From: JAMXLO01 sp963818775
GTDB taxonomy: Bacteria; Pseudomonadota; Alphaproteobacteria; Acetobacterales; Acetobacteraceae
DNA: 64,000 bases
NCBI GenBank assembly: GCA_963818775.1
Contig: CAWFUF010000033.1
Coordinates: forward strand, 62,001 to 126,000
Direction: 5' to 3'
A program made the position numbers and the translations under genes. Shown one piece after another: positions 52,484-59,793 of this stretch. How positions within the stretch are numbered: position 1 is the stretch's first letter; each line of letters begins with the position of its first letter. The notes beneath the pieces are model-generated. The model was not told the DNA's origin. It was given only the letters and a program-made list of their open reading frames with translations, and searched no databases.

Positions 52484-54333
52484 TCGATCAGCCCGACGGC
52501 ACGCCGCCGGAGCTCGCGATGATGCTGCCGGAAGGTGAATTGTCCTGGTCCGGTCACATGGGCCTTGAGGCAGCGCCTGGGGTGATGGCACGTATCCGGT
52601 CCGCCCGCATGACGATCGTGTTCGTCAACACCCGCGCGCAGGCGGAGCTGTTGTTCCAGGCGCTGTGGAGGCTGAACGAGCCGACACTGCCGATCGCGCT
52701 GCACCACGGCTCGCTGGAGGTCGAGCAGCGCCGGCGCGTCGAGGCGGCGATGGCGTCTGGCAAACTTCGTGCCGTTGTGGCGACGTCGTCGCTGGATCTC
52801 GGCATCGACTGGGCCGGCGTCGATCAGGTGATTCAGATCGGTGCGCCGAAAGGGGTGGCGCGCCTGCTACAGCGCGTGGGGCGCGCCAATCACCGGATGG
52901 ATGAGGCATCGCACGCCGTCCTGGTCCCGGCCAATCGGTTCGAGGTGCTGGAATGCGAGGCCGCCATGCTTGGCGTATCCGCGCGCGAACTGGACGGCGA
53001 GCCGCCGCGGCCGGGTGGACTTGATGTGCTGGCGCAGCACCTGCTTGGCCTCGCCTGTTCGGCACCATTCCGTCCGGATGATGCCTACGCCGAGGTGCGG
53101 CGCGCGGCGCCATATGCGGAGCTGTCGCGCAAGGACTTCGACGACGTGCTCGCGTACGTGGAGAATGGCGGTTACGCACTCGCCGCCTACGAGCGTTGGC
53201 GCAAGCTGTTCCGCGACAGCGAAGGCCGCGTGCATGTGCGCTCGGAGCGCATCGCGCGACAGCACCGCATGAACATCGGCACGATTGTCGAGGCACCGCT
53301 GATCAAGGTGCGCCTGGTTGGCAAGAAACGCCACGGCCCCGTGCTGGGCGAGGTGGAGGAGAATTTCGTGAACCTCCTGCGTCCGAGTGACACGTTCATG
53401 TTCGCCGGACGCCTGCTGCGCTTCCTGCGGCTGCACGAGAACGCGGTGGAATGCGCGGATGGCGGCACCGGCGAGCCGATGGTGCCGGCCTATGAAGGCG
53501 GCAGGCTCCCGCTCACCACCAACCTCGCCAACCGTGTGCGCGGGCTGTTGCAAGACCCGTCGAGCTGGGGGGTGTTTCCCGAGGGCGTGCAGCATTGGCT
53601 GAAGCTGCAGAAGGCACGGTCGCGGCTGCCCGGACGCAATGATCTGCTCGTGGAGACCTTCCTGCGTGGCGATCGCTGGTACCTGGTGGCTTACTGCTTC
53701 GAGGGCCGCAATGCCCATCAGACGCTGGGGATGCTCCTGACCAGGCGCATGGAGCGTGAGGGTTACGCGCCGCTTGGTTTCGTCGCGACCGACTATGTGC
53801 TGGGCGTGTGGTCGGCGGAGCAGCCGCGCGACGTGGCGAAGCTGTTCGATCAGGACATGCTGGGCGACGATCTGGAGGCGTGGCTGGCGGAAAGCTCGAT
53901 GCTGCGCCGGACGTTTCGCAACGTCGCGGTGATTGCCGGGCTCATCGAACGCAACCATCCAGGTGCGGAGAAGACGCGGAAGCAGGTGACGGTGAATTCG
54001 GACCTGATCTACGACGTGCTGCGGCGTCACCAACCGGACCACATTCTGCTGCGTGCCACGCGTGCGGATGCGGCCGGTGGCCTCACCGATCTGTCGCGCA
54101 TCGCGGGAATGCTGACGAGGGTGAAAGGAAGGGTCGTGCACATGGTGCTGTCACGTGTTTCGCCGCTGGCGGTGCCGGTGCTGCTGGAGATCGGCCGGGA
54201 AAGCGTACGGTCGGACGCGGACGAGGAGAGGCTGCTGGCGGAGGCCGAGGCGATCATCGCGGAGGCGACGGGAGAGCAGGAGCCCCCACGTGCCAGGCGC
54301 CGCCCGATGCAGGCGTCGCTGTTCAGTTCATGA
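52480..54333 (+). CDS. Ligase-associated DEXH helicase, C-terminal part
   Basis: 617 residues from a GTG overlapping the stop of the N-terminal part. It holds the second RecA domain (TIVFVNTRAQAELLFQALWR, motif IV; VVATSSLDLGIDWAGVDQVI, motif V; RLLQRVGRANHR, motif VI) and the winged-helix plus Lhr core domain of the ligase-associated branch. Alone it lacks the ATP-binding domain, so it is inactive unless the two parts are joined or associate. GTGA coupling could let both be made, but a frameshift is simpler. An Arg-rich tail (PPRARRRPMQASLF) ends the protein. Confidence 0.88.
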   Translation: MIDQPDGTPPELAMMLPEGELSWSGHMGLEAAPGVMARIRSARMTIVFVNTRAQAELLFQALWRLNEPTLPIALHHGSLEVEQRRRVEAAMASGKLRAVVATSSLDLGIDWAGVDQVIQIGAPKGVARLLQRVGRANHRMDEASHAVLVPANRFEVLECEAAMLGVSARELDGEPPRPGGLDVLAQHLLGLACSAPFRPDDAYAEVRRAAPYAELSRKDFDDVLAYVENGGYALAAYERWRKLFRDSEGRVHVRSERIARQHRMNIGTIVEAPLIKVRLVGKKRHGPVLGEVEENFVNLLRPSDTFMFAGRLLRFLRLHENAVECADGGTGEPMVPAYEGGRLPLTTNLANRVRGLLQDPSSWGVFPEGVQHWLKLQKARSRLPGRNDLLVETFLRGDRWYLVAYCFEGRNAHQTLGMLLTRRMEREGYAPLGFVATDYVLGVWSAEQPRDVAKLFDQDMLGDDLEAWLAESSMLRRTFRNVAVIAGLIERNHPGAEKTRKQVTVNSDLIYDVLRRHQPDHILLRATRADAAGGLTDLSRIAGMLTRVKGRVVHMVLSRVSPLAVPVLLEIGRESVRSDADEERLLAEAEAIIAEATGEQEPPRARRRPMQASLFSS

Positions 54334-54345
54334 CGGTATCGCCAG

Positions 54346-54434
54346 CCCCCTCCCCCCAACCCCCTCCCGCAAGGGGAGGGGGAGAAAACCGACTTCTCCC
54401 CCTCCCCTTGCGGGAGGGGGTTGGGGAGAGGGGG
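54346..54434. repeat. Near-perfect 41-base inverted repeat
   Basis: The left arm at 54346-54386 (CCCCCTCCCCCCAACC onward through CCCTCCCGCAAGGGGAGGGG to GAGAA) is the reverse complement of 54394-54434 with one mismatch and a 7-base loop (AACCGAC). Each arm itself contains a smaller palindrome (CTCCCGCAAGGGGAG). CCCTCTCCCCAACCCCCTCCCGC-type repeats are widespread dispersed elements in GC-rich bacteria. It lies between the helicase stop and the pdeM start, so it would be transcribed and could end or attenuate the transcript. Confidence 0.88.
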
Positions 54435-54445
54435 TCGTGGTCCCA

Positions 54446-55123
54446 ATGACCGCCGCTCCCATCCACCTCGCCGGAGAGCGGCTGATGCTGGACCCGGCCG
54501 GTGCCCTGCACTGGCCCGCCACCAATCTGCTGGCGGTATCGGACCTCCATCTCGAGAAAGGCTCCTCCTACGCCCGCCACGGCCAGTTCCTGCCACCCTG
54601 GGACACCCACGCCACACTGGATCGCCTCACCTTGCTGCTCCGCCGCTACCAGCCACTCCTAGTGGTAGCCCTCGGCGACAGCTTCCACGATAGCGACGGC
54701 TCAAACCGCCTCCCCGTCAGTGAGCTCTCGCGCCTTCGCGCCATGACCGAAACGCATCGTTTCATCTGGGTCCAGGGCAACCACGATCCGTCACCGCCGC
54801 ACGGCGTGGGCGGCGAATGGGTCGAGGAGTTCACCACCGCGAGCCTCGTGTTCCGCCATCAGGCCAGGTCAGACGCACAGGCCGAGGTCTCCGGCCACCA
54901 CCACCCCAAAGCAGCGGTACCCGCACGCGGCGGCAGCGTAAGCCGCCCTTGCTTCGTCAGCGATGCCTGCCGCCTGATGATGCCCGCATTTGGAGCCTAC
55001 ACGGGCGGCCTCGATGTTCGCGATCCGGCAATCTCGCGGCTGTTCCCGCGCGGCGGCCGCGCATTCCTGCTGGGTAAGGAGCGCCTGTTCAGCTTCACGC
55101 TGGCGACGTTGCGTTCCGGCTGA
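54446..55123 (+). CDS. pdeM: Ligase-associated endonuclease PdeM
   Basis: 225 residues, calcineurin-like fold with MPE motifs: AVSDLHLEKGSSYARHGQFL (about 32-51), LVVALGDSFHDSDG (about 73-86), VQGNHDPSPP (about 108-117) and SGHHHPKA (about 148-155). PdeM is a Mn-dependent phosphoesterase that is fused or linked to the DNA-repair ligase/helicase set. It follows the helicase on the same strand, separated by the palindrome. Confidence 0.9.
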   Translation: MTAAPIHLAGERLMLDPAGALHWPATNLLAVSDLHLEKGSSYARHGQFLPPWDTHATLDRLTLLLRRYQPLLVVALGDSFHDSDGSNRLPVSELSRLRAMTETHRFIWVQGNHDPSPPHGVGGEWVEEFTTASLVFRHQARSDAQAEVSGHHHPKAAVPARGGSVSRPCFVSDACRLMMPAFGAYTGGLDVRDPAISRLFPRGGRAFLLGKERLFSFTLATLRSG

Positions 55124-55146
55124 CCTGGCCGCAGGCTGGCGACGAA

Positions 55147-55824
55147 ATGGCGGTTCGATCAATCCCGCAAGACACCCCCATCCGGGTGGTGGGTGACGTG
55201 CATGGCGAGGCCGTCGCATTCGGCTACGCAGCCGCCACTGACCGCTTTGTGGTGCAGCTGGGCGACCTAACCGACTATGGGCCAGACAACGCCGGCACGC
55301 TGCGCATCATGTTCCGCCTGATCGATGAAGGCCGCGGACTGTTCCTGCTGGGCAATCATGATCTGAAGCTGGCACGCTTCCTCGCCGGCCATCCGGTCCG
55401 CAACGAGACGACCCTGAGCGCGACGCTGGCTCAGCTCGACGACGAGCTGCGCAGGCGGGTGGTGGCCGAGGTCGCCAGCGCTCCCGCCTGGCAGCGCCGC
55501 GACGGCGCGGTCTTCGTCCACGGCGGCTTTCACACGGCGATGCTCGAGGCGCCCGCGCCTGAGCACAATCTTGATCGCGCGCACGGCGTGCTGGCGCGGG
55601 CTCTGTACGGCGAGCCCACCGGTCGTACCCAGCCCGACGGCTACCCGGAACGCAGCCTCCGTTGGGTAGACCGCATCCCCACCGGAATCACTGTGTATTG
55701 CGGGCACGATCGGCGCAGCACAGATGGGCGTCCCTACATCCGACGTGGAGCCGCCGGCGGATCGGCGGTGTTCCTCGATACCGGCGCGGGCAAAGGAGGA
55801 CATCTGTCGTGGATCGACCTGTGA
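55147..55824 (+). CDS. ApaH/PPP-type metallophosphoesterase
   Basis: 225 residues. Motifs: VVGDVHGEAVAFGYAA, VVQLGDLTDYGPDN, LFLLGNHDLKLARF, FVHGGFHTAML and VYCGHDRRS. This GDVHG/GDLTD/GNHD/HGG set is typical of PPP-type phosphatases and ApaH-like enzymes that act on phosphoproteins or dinucleotide polyphosphates. It begins 23 bases after pdeM and overlaps the SDR gene by four bases at its end. Confidence 0.87.
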   Translation: MAVRSIPQDTPIRVVGDVHGEAVAFGYAAATDRFVVQLGDLTDYGPDNAGTLRIMFRLIDEGRGLFLLGNHDLKLARFLAGHPVRNETTLSATLAQLDDELRRRVVAEVASAPAWQRRDGAVFVHGGFHTAMLEAPAPEHNLDRAHGVLARALYGEPTGRTQPDGYPERSLRWVDRIPTGITVYCGHDRRSTDGRPYIRRGAAGGSAVFLDTGAGKGGHLSWIDL

Positions 55825-56519
55825 GCGTCGCGCTTGTGACCGGCGGCGCGAACGGCATTGGCGCCGCGATCGCGGCACGGCTGGCGCGCGACGGCTGGTA
55901 CGTGGTCGTCGCCGACATGGATCGGAACGGAACGGCGCCATCCGGCGGCCGATACGTGGTGTGCGACGTATCGGATGAGGCGTCAGTAGGTGGGCTGCTG
56001 CGTGACGTGGCGGCACAGGAGGCGAGGCTCGATGCGCTGGTCTGCAATGCCGGGATCAGTATCGGCAAGCCGATTGCGCGGCTGACGCTGGCGGAATGGT
56101 CGCGGGTGATCGGCACCAACCTCACCAGCACTTTCCTACTGGCGCGCGCGGCCGAAACAATGCTGCGTGCAGCCAAAGGCTCCGTAGTGACGATTGCATC
56201 GACGCGCGCCCGCATGTCGGAAGCCGACACCGAAGCCTATGCCGCATCGAAGGGAGGGCTGGTCGCTCTGACACACGCGCTCTCGATCAGCCTAGCGCCG
56301 GAGGTTCGCGTGAACTGTATCAGCCCGGGGTGGATCTTCACCAAGGGCGATCCACCGCGCGCGGAGGATCACGCGTTCCATCCCGCAGGGCGCGTTGGCA
56401 CGCCGGAGGACATCGCCGCTCTCACAGCGTTCCTGGTGGGATCGGAAAGCGGCTTCATCACCGGTGCCGAGTTCATCGTCGATGGCGGCGTAACCCGGAA
56501 GATGATCTACCCGGAATGA
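55821..56519 (+). CDS. Short-chain dehydrogenase/reductase
   Basis: 232 residues from a GTG at 55821 overlapping the phosphoesterase stop. TGGANGIGAAIAARLARDGW (NAD(P)-binding TGxxxGxG), CNAGISIGKPIARL (NAG motif), VTIASTRARMSEADTEAYAA with the catalytic Ser, and YAASKGGLVAL (Tyr-x3-Lys) are all present. Asp in the first segment (VVADMD) suggests NAD specificity. Substrate unknown. Last gene of the rightward run from the helicase. Confidence 0.9.
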   Translation: MSVALVTGGANGIGAAIAARLARDGWYVVVADMDRNGTAPSGGRYVVCDVSDEASVGGLLRDVAAQEARLDALVCNAGISIGKPIARLTLAEWSRVIGTNLTSTFLLARAAETMLRAAKGSVVTIASTRARMSEADTEAYAASKGGLVALTHALSISLAPEVRVNCISPGWIFTKGDPPRAEDHAFHPAGRVGTPEDIAALTAFLVGSESGFITGAEFIVDGGVTRKMIYPE

Positions 56520-56522
56520 CAG

Positions 56523-57866
56523 TCAGGCACTGCGTATGGTTTGCAGGAGGAAGGCTCGGTCGCTGGCGGTGTCCTCATCCAGACCCTGTATCGTAAGATC
56601 CGCACCGCAAACAAAGTCGAGGAAAGTCCAGGCATCTTCGATGATCGAATAGGCAGGGGTCGCCTGACGCCAGAAGTCCGCGAGCAATGCCCGTGTTCGT
56701 GTCTCACCCTGATGCCGCAGGAGTGTGCGGATGGTTCGCGGCGCCGTATCCACCAGAGAACTCGCCCGCGTCTCTCGCGAATAGGTCCGGTAAAGTCCCA
56801 GCGGAATTTCGGCAGAGCGAACCCAGTCGGCGAATTCCCCCGGCAGCTCAGGTATGGCGATCTCGGTCACTGCCGCGCCGAGAGCCATTTCCCACATGCC
56901 GGGCGTCACCCTGTCCGCCGGCGCGGTGTTCCTGACCGGGGCCGAACGACCAGGAGCGTGGCAGCCGTTCGATGTGTGCGTCAACCAAAGCTCGTTGAGC
57001 TCACCGAGCATCTTACCGATCGGCGCCAGGCCGACGGAAGCAACGTAATCAGGAATGATTTCGAATATGATCGCGCGCAGCGCTGGTAATTGCGGGACGA
57101 TGCTCGCTACGATCTCCATCAAGGCCGGTTCCACCAGACCGGAATGTGCATCGACCCAGAATCCGCCGGCAGCTTCTCCACCGGCCAGGTGAACCTCCCA
57201 GACCCGCTCGAGCGGTATCGACTTGCAAAATTCGGCCACGCTCTGGCGACCGTTGCGCTCGTTGCACAGCAGGTTGTGCAAATCGAGCAATATGCCGCAA
57301 TCGGCGGCTTCGGCGACCTCGGCTGCGAATGCGCCATCCGGCATTTCACCCGGACGCCTGGGGAGGTAACTGACCGGCACCTCGAATGCGACAGGTACCC
57401 CGGTGGTCAGGCGACGGCGGCGGATCTGCTCAGCCGCAATTTCAACGCCGCGCTGGCATTGCGCAGGCGGCAGAAAGAAGCCTGTGCTGACAACCTGATC
57501 CGTACCGCTCGCGCCGGAAAGTATAAATTGATTGAAGCTGAGGTGGTCGCTGATCCAGGCCGGTTGCAGCGCGGCAATATCGCCGGCGAGCGCCTCGCAA
57601 TGGCTGGCGGTTTGCCTCGCGCTGCCACCAAACGGCGCGCCGACACCGTGAAGCAACTTAGGCTGCGGCAAATGCTCGAGCGTTGCGGGAAGCCGCGACA
57701 TGAAACCCGAGGACTTCATGTCGCGGGGTACCCAGAAGGTCTCCGGTTCGGCTTCGATCACGTGCACGAGACCCTCGCCGGGACGACACAGCGGATCGAG
57801 TTCTGGCCACCAGACCAAGCCGACGCCGGCCCTCGATGCAGCAGCGTTCTCGCGCGGAGATCTCAT
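56523..57866 (-). CDS. DUF692/MNIO family enzyme with an extra C-terminal domain
   Basis: 447 residues. The N-terminal TIM barrel (about 10-300) carries the multinuclear-iron oxidase (MNIO, DUF692) residues: LHGVGAPFGGS (His73), WISDHLSFNQF (His108), FEVPVSYLPR (Glu162), GILLDLHNLL (Asp195, Asn198), WEVHLAGG (His226), WVDAHSG (Asp239, His241) and IIFEIIPDYV (Glu269). Enzymes of this family (MbnB, TglH, BufB, ApyH) modify Cys or Asp residues of small peptides using iron and oxygen. Residues about 320-447 form an additional domain of unknown type (AVTEIAIPELPGEFADWV, LLADFWRQATPAYSIIEDAW), in the position of the partner protein that MNIO enzymes usually need. A Cys-rich peptide gene is immediately upstream (19 bases). 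Start at the ATG at 57866; upstream in-frame sequence would run into that gene. Confidence 0.85.
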   Translation of the reverse strand: MRSPRENAAASRAGVGLVWWPELDPLCRPGEGLVHVIEAEPETFWVPRDMKSSGFMSRLPATLEHLPQPKLLHGVGAPFGGSARQTASHCEALAGDIAALQPAWISDHLSFNQFILSGASGTDQVVSTGFFLPPAQCQRGVEIAAEQIRRRRLTTGVPVAFEVPVSYLPRRPGEMPDGAFAAEVAEAADCGILLDLHNLLCNERNGRQSVAEFCKSIPLERVWEVHLAGGEAAGGFWVDAHSGLVEPALMEIVASIVPQLPALRAIIFEIIPDYVASVGLAPIGKMLGELNELWLTHTSNGCHAPGRSAPVRNTAPADRVTPGMWEMALGAAVTEIAIPELPGEFADWVRSAEIPLGLYRTYSRETRASSLVDTAPRTIRTLLRHQGETRTRALLADFWRQATPAYSIIEDAWTFLDFVCGADLTIQGLDEDTASDRAFLLQTIRSA

Positions 57867-57885
57867 GTCGTCTTGTCTCGAACTG

Positions 57886-58071
57886 TCAGCCGATCTCGGC
57901 GGCGAGAGCCGAAAATGCCGGCCGGCCAACTGAGGCGCAGGTCTGGCAGCACACGCCTCCGCGGACACTGTTGACGTAGCCGCCCGCAACTTGTGTCACC
58001 TGTTCGGCGGTTAACTCAAGGGGAGCGTCCGGATCGACGTCCGGACACCTGGTCGTCATTTGGTCTTTCAT
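57886..58071 (-). CDS. Putative RiPP precursor peptide with a Gly-Gly leader and a Cys-rich core
   Basis: 61 residues from the ATG at 58071 (AAGGA eight bases upstream). The N-terminal 31 residues are acidic and end in ELTAEQVTQVAGG, the Glu-rich E-L-x-x-E-Q-V-x-x-V-x-GG leader end of double-glycine-type RiPP precursors. The C-terminal 30 residues (YVNSVRGGVCCQTCASVGRP, then AFSALAAEIG) are the likely core, with Cys41, Cys42 and Cys45. The MNIO gene follows 19 bases later on the same strand. MNIO enzymes commonly act on peptide cysteines, so modification of this C-C-x-x-C core is expected; the product is unknown. No peptidase or ABC exporter is adjacent. Confidence 0.78.
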   Translation of the reverse strand: MKDQMTTRCPDVDPDAPLELTAEQVTQVAGGYVNSVRGGVCCQTCASVGRPAFSALAAEIG

Positions 58072-58102
58072 GGGCAGGTTCCTTCTACTGGTTGTCACAC
58101 GC

Positions 58103-58129
58103 AACGGATTTCGACTGATCGAAACCGTT
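58103..58129. promoter_or_regulatory. Dyad symmetry upstream of the peptide gene
   Basis: AACGGATTTCGA and TCGAAACCGTT form an inverted repeat around CTGA, with one unpaired base in the left arm, 32-58 bases upstream of the peptide start codon. It is suited as an operator for a dimeric regulator, or as an RNA hairpin in the leader of the peptide transcript. No regulator gene is adjacent. Confidence 0.4.
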
Positions 58130-58358
58130 GACGACCGGTCAGCACGGTCTCGCTGAACCTGGACGCAACCGAAACATTATGGAGAAAGTCCGCCGACGCT
58201 ATGACGCAGTTCACACGCGCGCCAGCGGGTGACCGCCGGTTTCCTTGTTGCGCGTCATCCCCCGGATGTCTTAGGCTAATTGATATTCGATAGGTAAGCG
58301 GCGCAGCGCCGCACCGACGTGAATCAGCAATAACACGGCGGCAAGAGGGACGGCGACG

Positions 58359-59699
58359 ATGGCAGAGACATCACTCTCGGCGGTCGAGCACGCGTTGGAA
58401 AACCAGCCTGTCGGCGGATTGCAGATCCGGGTGGCGGTGATCTGTGGCCTCATTCAGATGTGCGACGGCTATGACGTCGGTTCAATCGGCTGGTCTGTGC
58501 CATCGTTGACCCACGCGTGGCATGTCGCGCCGTCGGCATTCGCACTGGCCTTTCTGTGGTCGAACATCGGCGTCATGGCGGGTGCCCTGCTCGCCGGACC
58601 GATCGGCGACCGCGTCGGGCGCAAGCCGCTGCTGATGATGAGCGTAACCCTCTTCGGCATCGCCTCGCTGGCAAGCGCCGTCGCCCCCTCGCTTGAGTTC
58701 TTGGCGGGGACGCGCTTCTTCACCGGCGCCGGGATTGCCGGCGGATTTGCCGGAACGGTCGCGCTGACCGGCGATTACACTCCGCAGCGGCTGCGCGCGA
58801 TGATGATCATGTTGACCTTTACCGGAGCTCCACTCGGCGGCTTTGTCGGCGGTCAGGTCATCGCCTTGCTGCTGAGCGAAGGGTTCGGCTGGCCGATCAT
58901 CTTTGTCATCGGCGGCGCTTTCCCGCTGGTACTGCTGGCCATCACAGCGCTATGGCTCCCTGAGTCGCCTCGTTTTCTCGCCGCGCGGGCGAACCTGGCA
59001 CCGCACCAGCGCGCGTTGCTGCAGCGGCTCGCCATCGCGCCCTCGCCGGGAGAGACACATGCGATCGATTTCGCAAGGGGCAATCCGCTCAGGCTGCTGT
59101 TCGGCGAGGGTTTCGCGCAGCAGACGACGCTTCTGTGGATCATCTTCTTTTGCAGCCTCCTGGACCTTTTCCTGTTCGTCTTCTGGCTGCCGGAAGTTCT
59201 GCACCTGGTTGGCCTGACGCCGGCGCAGTCGGTGTTTGCGTCGAGCCTCTTTGGCCTCGGTGGCATCGTCGCCGTGCTCTATCTCGGTTGGGCGATCGAT
59301 CGCCTCGGCGCGCGTCGATCGCTTGCGGTGCATTTTGCCGTGGGCATCGTGTTCATCGCGCTGATTGCGCTGGCGGCATTGCCCTACTTCGCATTGCTTG
59401 CCGTGATCTTCCTCTCCGGGGTGACGGTACTCGGCAGCCAGACCGGTTTGAACGCGGCATGCGGCAAGATCTATCCGGCACGCATGCGCACGCGCGGTTA
59501 CGGGTTCGCGACCGGCGTCGGGCGATTGGGCGGCATCGCCGCTGCACCACTCGGCGGCTTCCTGCTGGCCCATGGATTGCCACCGACGTTTGTCTTTCTG
59601 TCCGCGTGCCTGTTCGCCGCGATCGCCGCCGTGGCGACCGCGCTTCTCGCGTTGCCTGGCAGGCAGCCGAGTGCCAGTCCGGCGATCGAGGCGGCGTAG
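58359..59699 (+). CDS. MFS transporter, aromatic acid:proton symporter type
   Basis: 446 residues, 12 helices. The N-terminal IRVAVICGLIQMCDGYDVGS with D-x-Y-D, and GPIGDRVGRKPLLMMSVTLF (D-R-x-GRK loop) are hallmarks of the AAHS family (benzoate, vanillate, 4-hydroxybenzoate uptake). The second half repeats the loop in weaker form (LGWAIDRLGARRSLA). It diverges from the peptide/MNIO operon with 288 bases between, and precedes an acyl-CoA ligase gene, suggesting aromatic acid uptake and CoA activation rather than peptide export. Confidence 0.88.
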   Translation: MAETSLSAVEHALENQPVGGLQIRVAVICGLIQMCDGYDVGSIGWSVPSLTHAWHVAPSAFALAFLWSNIGVMAGALLAGPIGDRVGRKPLLMMSVTLFGIASLASAVAPSLEFLAGTRFFTGAGIAGGFAGTVALTGDYTPQRLRAMMIMLTFTGAPLGGFVGGQVIALLLSEGFGWPIIFVIGGAFPLVLLAITALWLPESPRFLAARANLAPHQRALLQRLAIAPSPGETHAIDFARGNPLRLLFGEGFAQQTTLLWIIFFCSLLDLFLFVFWLPEVLHLVGLTPAQSVFASSLFGLGGIVAVLYLGWAIDRLGARRSLAVHFAVGIVFIALIALAALPYFALLAVIFLSGVTVLGSQTGLNAACGKIYPARMRTRGYGFATGVGRLGGIAAAPLGGFLLAHGLPPTFVFLSACLFAAIAAVATALLALPGRQPSASPAIEAA

Positions 59700-59793
59700 C
59701 GAGGGTTCGTACCTCCGCAGCGCCTCGGCGGTTCCGCCGCCATCGGGACGTTGGCTTTCCGTCGCCACATAGAAACAGAAGGGAGGGAAGGAC

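Noticed and set aside
58359..59699. MFS gene as the exporter of the RiPP product
   Set aside because: Its motifs are those of aromatic acid uptake symporters and it sits with an acyl-CoA ligase; no export evidence exists.
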